Shown here in pieces: positions 10,480 to 20,690 of a stretch of DNA of 64,000 nt. The notes under the pieces are model-generated. The model saw nothing but the letters and a program-made list of their open reading frames with translations, was not told the origin of the DNA and made no database searches. The number at the start of each line of letters is the position of its first letter. Position 1 is the first letter of the stretch. Origin of the DNA: Prorocentrum cordatum (Eukaryota; Sar; Dinophyceae; Prorocentrales; Prorocentraceae). The stretch covers positions 598,879-662,878 of the forward strand of contig CAUYUJ010014360.1 of NCBI GenBank assembly GCA_963575745.1, in the 5' to 3' direction. The position numbers and the translations under genes were made by a program.

Positions 10480-11735
10480 AAAATTCTCCAAGACTGCTCA
10501 AGATGGCCTCCAAGACGACCAAGATGGCCCTCAAGCTCGCCCAAGATGGTCCAAGATGGCCTCCAAGTCCGCCCAAGATGGTCCAAGATGGCCTCCAAGA
10601 CGGCCCAAGAGGGTCCAAGATACCTCCAAGGTCACCCAAGAAGCCTCCAAGACGGCCCAAGACGGCCCAAGAGGTCTCGAAGAGGTCCTTCAGGAGGGCC
10701 CGAAGAGGCCGAAATCATTGATTTTCCTTAGTCTGTTGAAGGATTTTGGCATTTGCCTCTTCTCGGCATTCCGACGGCTCAAGACGGCCCAAGAGGCCCC
10801 CGAGATCGCCCCCACAGCGCCCAAGAGGCCTCCAAGAGGGCCCAATGACGGCCCAAGAGGCCTCCAAGACCGCCCCGAGAGGGCCCCAAGACGGCCCAAG
10901 AGACCTCCAAGACGCCCAAGATGGCCTCCAAGACGGCCCCGAAGCGCCCTAAGAGGACCCCAAGTCGGTTCAGAGAGGCCCCCAAGACGGCTCCCGACGG
11001 CGTCAGACGGGCCAGGAACCCACCAAGATGGTCGAAGTTGGCTCGAAGCTGGCACAAGACGGCCAAAGAGGCCTCCAAGAGGGCCTCCAGGAAGGCCAGG
11101 AAAATGCCAAAAGCATTGATTTTCCAAAGGTTGTTGAAGGATTTTGACATACGGCCCGATACGGCCCAAGAGCACCCAAAGATCGCCCAAAGATCGCCCA
11201 AGAGGCTTCCAAGATGGGCCCAGAACGGCCCAAGAGCCCCCAAGACTGCCCCAAGAGGCCCCCAAGACGGCCCAGGAGGCCTTTAAGACACCCAAGATGT
11301 GCCTCCAAGACGGCCCTGGAGCATTCCAAGAGGGCCCCAAGTCGGCCCAGAGAGGCCCCCCAAACGGCTTCCGACGACGTCGGACGGGCCAAGAGCCCAC
11401 CAAGACGGCCGATGATGGCCCTAAGATGGCCCAAGACGGCCCAAGAGGTCTCCAAGAGGGCCTCCAGGAAGTCCCGAAAAGGCAAAACTCATCGACCTAA
11501 AGGATTGTGGGATTTGCTGTTTTTCGGCCTTCCGACGGTCCGAGACGGCCCAAGTGCCCCCAAAGATCGCCCAACAGGCCCAAGACGGCCCCAAGAGGCC
11601 CCCAAGACGGCCCAAGAGGCCTCCAAGACGCTCAAGATGGCCTCCAAAACGGCCCAAGAGCCCTCCAAGACGTCCTCCAAGAAGACCCGAAAGGGTCAAA
11701 ATGACCTCCCGACGGCCAAGATGACCTTCAAGTTG
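10480..11735 (+). repeat. CCAAGACGGCC satellite with linker cassettes
   Basis: Linker cassettes at about 10,690-10,785, 11,085-11,155 and 11,465-11,545. The cassette always sits between a CTCCAGGAGGGCCCGA-like end and a TTCCGACGG restart. Confidence 0.92.
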
Positions 11736-12035
11736 CCCACGTGTTCCCCCGAAGGCTTTCCAAACCGATTCGGGGAACACATGGTCCGATAGCTTGGCAG
11801 GTCTGGCCTCAACGTTCGGCCACATAGGCGCTTCCACAAAGGCAGGGGGCGGCGGTGATTCGCCGTAGGCGTCTTCGATCCGCCGCCCCCTGTCGATTCA
11901 TCGCAGGGGTGTCTGGCGTGCTGGACTTCTTACGGTTTGGTTTTGGTTCTTTTTCCAAAAGAACTCACCCTGGCGCTTCGGCCCGTCCCGCCGGGGTCCC
12001 GGGAGGGAGCTCCAGGCGCGCAAACGACCACAACG
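11735..12035 (+). repeat. Hairpin module, complete copy
   Basis: Stem A GTGTTCCCC(C)GAA/TTCGGGGAACAC (11,741-11,780). Stem B CAGGGGGCGGCGG (11,843-11,855) with CCGCCGCCCCCTG (11,880-11,892). Stem C CCCCTG (11,887) with CAGGGG (11,904-11,909), which reuses the right arm of B. Stem D GTTCTTTT-tcc-AAAAGAAC (11,946-11,964). A GCGCTTCGGCCCG loop follows. Confidence 0.88.
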
Positions 12036-12044
12036 TCCACACAA

Positions 12045-13228
12045 AATTCTCCAAGACAGCTCAAGATGGCCTCCAAGATGCCTCCAAGACGGCCAAAATG
12101 GCCCCAAGATGCCTCCAAGACGGCTCCAGATGCAATCAAGACAGCCGAAGATATCCTCAAGATGGCCCAAAACGGTCGAAGAGGGCTCTAAGACGCCTCC
12201 AAAACGGCCCAGGAGGTCTCCAAGAGGTCCTCCAGAAGGGCCCGAAGAGGCCAAAATCATTGTTTGCCCTCAGGTTTTTGAAGGATTTTGGCATTTGCTT
12301 CTTCTCGGCATTCCGACGGCTCAAGACGGCCCAAGAGGCCCCCGAGATCGCCCCCACAGCGCCCAAGAGGCCTCCTCCAGGGCCCAGAACGGCCCAAGAG
12401 GCCCCCAAGACGGCCCAAAGAAGGCACAAAGACGACCAAAGAGGCCTCCAAGACGCCCAAGGTGTCCTCCAAGACGGCCCTGGAGCACCCCAAGAGGGCC
12501 CCAAGTCGGCCCAGAAAGACCCCCCAAACGGCTTCCAACGGCGTCAGACGGGCCGGGAGCCCACCAAAATGGCCGAAGTTGGCTCGAAGCTGGCCCAAGA
12601 CGGCCCAACAGGCCTCCAAGAAGGCCTCCAGGAAGGCCAGAAAAGGCCAAAAGCACTTCTTGTCCTTAGGTTTTCGAAGGATGTCACATTTGCTTCGTTT
12701 CGGCCTTCCGACGGCCCGATACGGCCCAAGAGCCCCCAAAGATCGCTCAAGGATCGCCCAAGAGGGCCCAGGAGGCTTTTAAGACACCCAAGACGACCTC
12801 CAAGACGGTCCTGGAGCATTCCAAGAGGGCCCCAAGTCGGATCAGAGAGGCCACCGAAACGGCTTCTGACGGCGTCGGACGGGCCAGGAGCCCACCAAGA
12901 CGGCCGAAGATGGCACTGAGATGGCCCAAGAAGGCCCAAGAGGCCTCCAAGAGGGCCTCCTGGAAGGCCCGAAAAGGCCCAAATCATTGATGTCCCATGA
13001 GTTTTTGAAGGATTGTGACATTTGTTTTTTTTGTTTCGGCCTTCCGACGGCCCGAGACGGCCCCCAAAGATCGCCCAAGAGGCCCTCGACGGCCCCAAGA
13101 GGCCCCCATGACGGCCCAAGAGGCCTCCAAGACGCTGAAGATGGCCTCCAAGACGGCCCAATAGCCCTCCAAGACGTCCTCCTAGAAAGCCCGAAAGTGT
13201 CAAGATGGCCTCCAGGCGGCCGGGATGA
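12045..13228 (+). repeat. CCAAGACGGCC satellite with linker cassettes
   Basis: Linker cassettes at about 12,235-12,320, 12,640-12,720 and 12,955-13,050. One variant has a TTTGTTTTTTTTGTTTCGG expansion. Confidence 0.92.
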
Positions 13229-13382
13229 CCTTCAAGATGCCCACGTGTTCCCCGAAGGCTTTCCAAACCGACTTGGGGAACACATGGTCCGATAGCTTGG
13301 CAGGTCTGGCCTCAACGTTCGGCCACATAGGCGCTTCCACAAAGGCAGGGTGCGGCGGTGATTCGCCGTAGACGTCTTCGAT
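13228..13382 (+). repeat. Hairpin module, truncated at CTTCGAT
   Basis: Stem A is present with one wobble (GTGTTCCCC/GGGGAACAC kept). Identity to other copies stops exactly after GTCTTCGAT at 13,382, the same breakpoint as at 41,489. Confidence 0.85.
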
Positions 13383-14460
13383 ATTATGTTTTCATTATCA
13401 ATGGTCATCCTGCTCTTCTTCCTAATCCTCCTCCTCGTTCCTCGCACCTCCTTATCCCTTAGTCCGCTCTCTTTCTCAATATATCCTCCTTGTCTGACAA
13501 GTAGAAGTGTCCGTAGGGCGGACTGGGCGTTTCGCCTGAGACGTCCCCACAACTTATAATCCAGAAGCTGTGGAATTCTAGGTTACGAGGGTGGAGGGTG
13601 ATTATTTTTCGAAATGGGTCTCTCGCTTGAGACTTCCTCGACCAGGCGTGTAATCGTGCGCTGCAGTGACGCAGATGGGGGCGCTTCATGTTGCAACACT
13701 TTGATATCGCTGGACACATCGCTAAACTGTATGGTCATCCTTTTTCCATGCCTTACTGATCCCAGAAGGAAGCAAGGCGACTCCTCAAAACGAGGCTCTC
13801 GCCTGAATGGCAGGGGAGCCACAGGGTGCTGGCCTTTCACGGGTGGTCTCTCGTGATGAACAGGACGGCGTGTAGGGATTTGTGAGGCGAGGACTCGGGA
13901 AGGGAAGGTGCATGGCATCATTGTTGATGCATCTTAGGCTTCCTCTGGTCATCCCGGTCATCCCCTCATCCCCCTCCTCTTCCGCTTCGGTGCCCCTGGC
14001 GTGAGCCCACGCTGGCCCAGGACGGTCGTCGGACGCCTGGGTTCGGCAGGGACCCCACGCTGAACGCGTTGGCCCAGCCGTCGTCCTCGTCGCCGCTTTC
14101 GGCCTTGACGGCAGGGGTGGGCGGCACAGGGCAGGAGTGCGCATCTCTCCCCGCTCGGTAAGCCTTGCCGGCTCCCAGGTGGCGAGAATACTGCGCCGGG
14201 CTCAAGACCTCGCCGAGAACTCCAAAGCGGAACAGGCTTCGCCGCGACGCGCATCTTGCGAGCTGCGCAACGGCCTGGGACCCCAGCGACAAAGTCGTCA
14301 TTGATCGTGCCCGTCACGCGCGGATCGTAGTGAGCAGCGATGGAAAGATGGTGGGAGATACCCGGGGAGAACGAGCAGGAAAAGGAGTAAGAGAAGGGGG
14401 GGAGGGAAACAGGGGAGGGAAGGGGGAAGGGGTGAGAGATGCAAGGTAGATGCTCGCGCA
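13383..14460. other. Mostly unique DNA, no supported gene
   Basis: A minus-strand stretch near 13,750-13,600 (MTIQFSDVSSDIKVLQHEAP) looks somewhat protein-like but has no clear splice sites or family. The rest shows overlapping chance frames. Confidence 0.4.
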
Positions 14461-14670
14461 TCTCATAAGCCATTTCAGGACCAGCCAGCATCGAAACGTG
14501 GAATCGTATCGGATCGGAACGAGCATCGTATCGGGCTGCATCGGCACGGATTCGAAATCGGATCGGACTGGCCGCGCCAAGATGCACAAGAACGTCCATG
14601 CAAACATCGGGCCGCACGGATTCGCCAGCCTGACTCGAAATTGAATCAGATTGATCGAATCGAAATGGGT
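14460..14670 (+). repeat. ATCGGATCGGA-rich degenerate repeat
   Basis: Short TCGGATCGGA, ATCGTATCGG and GAATCAGATTGATCG motifs, related to 1,370-1,590. Confidence 0.5.
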
Positions 14671-14939
14671 CCTGCATTCTCCTCCTCAAATGCCTCCCTT
14701 TCTCCTCCCTCTCTTCCACCCCCCCATGACTCCTCTCTGCTCCCTCGTCCATCTCCCGCGAGACCTCTCCACCGCTTACCTCTCTGTCGCCTCCCCTGCC
14801 TCCAAGGCTGCACCATTACCACCACCGTGCCAAATCAATCTGCTACCAGTGCCAGTTTCCGTTGCTGCACCTGCGATGGGCTTGGAAGTCGAGCCACAAG
14901 CCTAAGACATCTTCAGAGCAGTCGATTCGAGGTACCGAT

Positions 14940-15850
14940 TTTCCTGCGGGTGCGCTTGAAGCCAAAATTCTGGCAACAATGCTGGTACCGCCAAGTGCTC
15001 CTGGAGCGAGCGGGTGCGCTTGGACTGGGCATCGAGGCGACAAAACGCTAGCAGCACGATGCCCGCCAGAAGCAAGCGGGTACACTCAGAGAGAGCATTC
15101 GTGCAACAACGCTGGCAACGTGAAAAGCGCCATGAGAGAACGCTTGCGTTCGGAATTGGTTCCCGACCGACGGAGCTAGCATCGCGATGTGCGCTGGGAG
15201 CGAACGGGCGCGACGCGATCGACAATAGGCTCCTGGCAACTATGCCTGCAACGAGAAATACGCCAGAAGAGAGTGGGCGCGCTCGGAATGAGGAGCTTCG
15301 TGCCGACAACGCTGGCGACGCGATGGGCGCCGGCCACAACAAGGACGCGCTTCAAGCGGGCATCCATGCAACAAGGCTGGCATCGCGATGTGCGCTGGGA
15401 ACGAAGGGGTGCGCTTAGAACGAGCATCGAGGCAACATCACTGGCACCGGCATGCGCGCTGGCCGCGAGCGGGCGCGCTCGGGGTGGTCTCACAGGAGGC
15501 ATGCGGATCAGCTCAGAATGAGTTTCGCGCCGGTAGCGCTAGCGACGCGAAGTGCGCCTGTCGCAAGCAGAAGCGCTCGCAGTGAGGTTCCTGGCAGCAT
15601 CGCTGGCAACGCGAAGAGCCCTGGAAGCGCGCAGGCCCGTTCGAATTGAGCTTCCTGTCGACAACGGTGGCTACAACGCCAGCAAGGCAAAGAACGCTGG
15701 AAGCGAGCAGGCGCGCTCGGAGTGAACTTCGTGCCGACAGCGCCAATAACGCGATCTGCGCCAGTCGCGAGCGGGCGCGCTCGGAGCGACCTTCCTGGCT
15801 ACAGCGCTGGCAGCGCGAAGGATTCCCGAAGCGAGCGGGCGCGCAACAGA
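14940..15850 (+). repeat. ~65-75 bp tandem array, about 13 units
   Basis: Each unit centres on GAGCGGGCGCGCTCGGA, followed by GGCAACAACGCTGGCAACGC. GAGCGGGCGCGCTC is itself nearly palindromic. Strongly diverged; open frames on both strands are products of the repeat. Confidence 0.8.
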
Positions 15851-16440
15851 GGCTCACATCAGGCACACGGGAGTGGCACCAGCCCATGGCGCCTGTAGTG
15901 AGGTAGCGACGAAACCAAACTGCTTGAGCCCTCTGGGCACGAGGAACGCCACACGTACAGACCGCCCCTTAACCTAACCTGTCTGGCACCCAACCGGACC
16001 AAACACCAGTCGACACGGCACCAAAGTTGTCCTGAATACCGACGGACAGGCGAGAAGCGCGTGTCACGTGGCGGCAGAGGGAAGGTTGGAAGAGGACAAG
16101 GACGGAGCCGCAAACGACAAGGATGAGGAATATAAGCAAGAGGGTGATAGAATCGGGTCTCTAAGACAAGAAGAATCCCAGATCACTTGCTGGGAATGTG
16201 CATGTGAGGATAGCTATGGGCAGACAAACAGACACCTGTTCGACGGCAGCCCCGTACTGCAAGTCAGCACTGACTGCACGGCGTGGTCAGCGGCGGAAAG
16301 TGCGGAACTGCGTATCCGCCCAGTGTGTGTGTGTGTGTAAAGAGTCAGCGGGCGGAACCCGAGCAGTGCCTCTTTGGGAATCCCGTGCGGTGCAACCTGC
16401 GGGGTGCAACGATGCATGCGGAACCTGAAATCGTCAACTC

Positions 16441-16603
16441 TGAAGGGGCCCTGGGACACACAAATAAATACACACAAATAAAAGGATTCCCCATATTTTC
16501 CTATATTTTCTAGGTTTCTGTTTCCCCCCCCCCACCACCCATGTTTTCCCACATGTTCTGGGGAATCGACGATTAGTTGTGTCTGTGTGATTTTTCTCCT
16601 CCT
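16441..16603 (+). mobile_element. Copy 2 of the 168-bp element
   Basis: Same start (TGAAGGGGCCCTGGGACACA) and the same run of ACACACAAATAAA, ATTTTCC, GACGAT and TTGTGTCTGTGTG as copy 1. The possible flanking duplication AACTC/AACTG is imperfect. Confidence 0.7.
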
Positions 16604-16844
16604 GAAACTGCTCGCGCAGACGTCCCGCCCCTCCCGCCCGCAGCTTGCTCGGCAGAGCCCACTCGGCCGCGACTGCGGCTGCTGCTTGGCACCTGCTGGC
16701 GCCCCTGTGCGGCTGCGCCGGGGCGCGCGCACACCCTCGAGCGCAGGGTGGCTGGCCGGTCGGGCACGCGGGCACGCCCAGTGCGGGTCGGTGGCCCAGG
16801 CGGGTGCGGCAGCGAGGTGACGTCGACAGCGGCGGCAACGATGT

Positions 16845-18130
16845 TGATGATGATGGCCGATGGCGGTGGCGACGGTGGCGATGACGACGGCAAGGCCACT
16901 GACGGCCGCCGGTGCCGATGACGAGCGATGACGGCGATGCTGTGCAAGCGTCGGTGCTGGAGGTGGACTGTGCTGATGGCGGCCATGGCGGCGGCCGGCG
17001 ATGACGAAGCCGGCGGTGATCCGGTGGCACTGGTGATGGTGAGGGTGAGGGTGACGGGGAGGTGCGCGCTCAGAAATGCAGGGTATCTGGCATGCTTGCT
17101 GCTGAGCGCCAGATCAGCTGTCTTCACACAGGCTTGAGAAGCTCTGTGGTGGAACACCTCGGACAGCAGTGTGCTGGAAGGAACTTGGCACGCGCGCGTG
17201 GCGGCGCGCGCGTGGCCCGCACAGTGTGATGGCACGTGCTCGTGTGCTGGGCGGGTGCCAGATCAGCGCGGGTGCACCGCGTGGTGAGGTGAGGATTCGG
17301 ACGTGGGGCGAGAGGGGTGAAGTCTTGGGGCGATAAGTGCGCACGGCGTTCCTGCGAGTTCGGCAAATGCGCGCGGTCAGACAATCTGTAAGGATGGCGA
17401 TGGAATGTCAGTGTGCGTTTTGGCTTTTCAAAATTATTTGGCTGAAGTGTTTGCACATCTGATGTGTTTGGTATGGTTTCGGCATGCGCGCCTCCGTTAA
17501 GTGATGATGTAAAAGATACCTTCTGGGATGAACAAGTGTGCACGCATGGTATTGTTTGACAAGGGTGAAGAGGGTGCCAATGCTGGCTTGACTGGGATGA
17601 TATGGTTGCATATTGGAAATCAACGATGAGACACAATCGCATGTCGATTGCAATGCCCCAGGGGGACCGAAAAGGTCCAGGCTCGGGATGGCGGTAGGGC
17701 CAGCCCCTTGGTTTGAAAGGAGGGTCTGTGCGGTGTTGGCACGTCTGGGTAACTTGAGGTCGTCAATTCTGCTGCTCGCGCCAACATCCTACCCGCAACT
17801 TGTTGGCAAACCTCACACAAGCCATGAGTGCAGCTACACGTCGGAACTTTCTCACGAATTCCAAATTGCGCAGCGAGGCGCGGACCCTGTTCATGCAGGT
17901 CCATGACTCGGGAAGGCGAGTGATGATTGTAACGACGACATTGGCGATGACGACGATGATTATGATGGTGATGGCGATGAATACGAGGGCGACGACATCG
18001 ACGAGGCCGATGATGAAGACGGTGATGCTTATGACGACGACAGCGAGAATGATGACGATGACGATGGTAATGATGGCACGGGCGATGGTAGTAATGGTGC
18101 TGACGAGGATGATAAGGATGCGGGCGCAGA
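16845..18130 (+). repeat. Degenerate GAT/GAC trinucleotide DNA and GTGCGCGCG-type DNA
   Basis: GATGATGACGACGG-like stretches at 16,845-17,010 and 17,920-18,125, with unique sequence between. No gene supported. Confidence 0.6.
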
Positions 18131-18547
18131 AATTCGGAATGTCTGACATGTTCGATTCAAAACAACTCGGTGTTCGTAAGCGAGTGCTTCAGAAGGATGA
18201 TAACGTGCTCGCGCAGAGAGGCGTGCGTATCCCCCGCATATTTTGTGTTTTGAAAGATTTGGCGGGTGCGCGATGGTCGTTGAATGGTGTTGGCATGTGC
18301 TCGCGTATAGCCCGCAGGGTCTCCTCTGACAGGGGGTACAACCGCAGTTGTTTCCGTGTGGTTTAAGCGAGTGCGCGCGCAGCAATCTGTCATTTGCTGG
18401 CTGGCACAGACCAAGCATGCTCTGATACAGGCTGCGCAGCTACGTCTTGACACGGTCAGACAACCAATGGCTTGGACTGGCTCGCCATGCGAGGGCGGGG
18501 GCGCGCGCGCACATGGCCCGCGCTGTGCCACAGGAAGTGTTACAAGC

Positions 18548-18606
18548 ACACGCGCACACACTCACGCATGCACACACATTCACACACGCACACACACACA
18601 CACACA
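18548..18606 (+). repeat. (CA)n microsatellite
   Basis: CACACA interrupted by GCATG and TT. A second short run lies at 19,178-19,210. Confidence 0.9.
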
Positions 18607-18834
18607 TCCTAGACCAGCGCATGTCCACCGCATTGGTCCCCATCCTTCTACATGTTGGGCCATCGTGTTAAATTCACAGTGCCCGGAATATTCTCTGCTT
18701 CTCTTCCCCCTCCTCTTTATCCTTCCTCATCCGCCTCCTGCCTCCTACCACCCCTACCGCTTTTGCCACTTATGCTGCGCTCCTTTCGGCACACCCTTCA
18801 TGCTTACTGCCCTGACCTGCCTTCCAAAAAGCTC

Positions 18835-19600
18835 CCTTGAAGGCCCCAGTGGGTACGTCCGCATGGCTTTGCCCGCCGCACCGCTCACACCCTTCGCGGC
18901 TCCATAAAAGAAGCTCCACCGAAGGCCCCCGTGGGTGCGGCCGAACGGCCTCGCCCCGCCCATCTTGACACATCCTTCACGCGTTGCATGGCCGCTCCCT
19001 ATGTGGCACCTCTTCCACGCGTTTCGTGGCCGCTCCACCGAGGGCCCCAATGGATGCTTCCGCATGGCGTCGTCAAGCCCATGTCGGCACCCCCCTCACA
19101 CGCTCCGTGGCCCCATGGGGAGCTCCACCGAGGACCCCCGCGGGTGCGCCCGCATGGCGTCGCCCCCCCAATTCCGGCACACACACACACACGCACACAC
19201 ACACACGCACCACAAGCTGCGGGGCCTCATGGGGAGCTCCACCGAGGGCTCTAGCGGCTGCGTCCTCATGGCATCGCCCCGCTCCTTCCGGCACTCCCCC
19301 CACACGCGTCGTAGCCACATGGGGAATTCCACCGAAAGCCCCAGTGGGTGCGTCTGCATGACGTCGGCCCGCCCATGTCGGTACACACCTCACACGTTTC
19401 GTGGCCCCTCAGCGGGCGTGTTCGCATGACGTCTCCCCGCCCACTTTGGCATACCCTTCGCATGTTTCGTGGCCCCGAGACAGCTCCACCCACGGTCTCA
19501 GCTGGCGCGACCGTATGGAGCCTCCGCTTCGCTTCGGCGCACCCCTCACACGCTTCGTGGTCTCCGTACGCACTGCCCACGGCTCCATAATTCTCACGGC
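18835..19600 (-). repeat. Diverged array of the 90-bp family, inverted
   Basis: On the minus strand the units read GGCCACGAAACGTGTGAG-like, then CGCACCCACTGGGGC and TTCGGTGGAGCTCCC, the same order as the homogeneous array at 41,850-43,605 on the plus strand. About nine units with many substitutions and a CA-repeat interruption. Confidence 0.8.
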
Positions 19601-19869
19601 GCGTCACCTATGAGGAGAAGGCCATGTACTGCGTTCTTCGCAGCTCAATAGGATTGAGTAGTTCGCCAGGCTAACTGTTGCAATAGAAGGGGGGTTATGT
19701 GCGTGATGTCTCGGATGAAGGACCGTGCGCTATCAATAGGAATAACGCCACACGCGGAGGGGGCGGTACCCCGGCATCGGGAGGAAAAGGAATCATTCCT
19801 GATGTACGGGAATGCTTTCCACCCAAGGCGGAGACGCCATAGGAATCAATAGGAACCCGAAGGAATCAT

Positions 19870-20195
19870 AAAAGCCACCAGGAGGTGCGACAGATGGGTC
19901 TGCCGGGAGGGGAAGCCACAGGAATCCAAAGGAGCCCATCGGAATTCAACAGGCCACCAGAAAGTGCAACACACAGGCCCAGTGAAGGGGGAAGCCACAG
20001 AAAAGCATAGGATCTGATGGGAATCCAACAAGCCACCAGACAAATGCGATACACGGGTTCAGTGTTGGAGGGAGCCGCAGCAAACCCGAAGAAGTGAAAT
20101 CGACCATCGAAGTGCGGCACGAGGATCTGGCGGAACGGCAGGCCCTAAGAATCCAGCATAGGAGCCCCTAGGAGTCCACGAGGCCGCCAGAAAGC
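19870..20195 (+). repeat. 79-bp tandem repeat, about four to five copies
   Basis: GCCACCAG occurs at about 19,874, 19,953 and 20,032 (79 bp apart), then a diverged GCCGCCAG at about 20,183. Units contain GAAGCCACAGGAATCC and GGAATCCAACA. Confidence 0.75.
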
Positions 20196-20690
20196 ATGAC
20201 ATACGTGGTTGCAGAACGACGGGGGCAACGACCTTCCATCACGTCGCCACCTCAGGGCACCAACCAGCAGCGATGACCGCAGTCTGACGACCTTCGGCTG
20301 CAATGTCGACGACAAGCGTTTGGATGAGATGTCCGACTTTGCGGATTCCCAGTCTGGAACGTTTCTCGGGCGACAGAATCATATGTTGGATTCTGCCAGC
20401 GAGGTTCAGGATGCGGCGCGGACCCCGCTTAGGGAAACGGTCCACGCCAGAGGTGATTCCCGACAAAGCGGATTCTCAGTCTAGATACTGTAGAAGGTGT
20501 TAGGAAGCAGGCGTTCCTGGCCCAGCAGGCATGCACTGCAGCTTCCCACATAGCACGGTTCAAGTTTTGTGAAGCTGTACAAGCAGATGTGCAGTACCAA
20601 TTGCACCAATCGTTGAAACAAACTGCGCGCCCCTCGCAACACGTTGCGGACCTGTCGCGTCAGGATCGCCTCTTGCAGAAGCCAGGCCGC
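20196..20690. other. No gene seen; region 3' of the SLC44 gene
   Basis: Unique sequence. GATTCTCAGTCT-like motifs recur around 20,345 and 20,470. No coding frame with support. Confidence 0.5.

Noticed and set aside
8200-13300. Dozens of 100-350 codon Pro/Arg/Lys or Gly/Trp/Leu ORFs
   Set aside because: Direct products of the 10-12 bp CCAAGACGGCC satellite in all frames.
14940-15850. Regular repeats that might suggest a CRISPR array
   Set aside because: No constant repeat with unique spacers; whole units are tandem and diverged, and the genome is eukaryotic.
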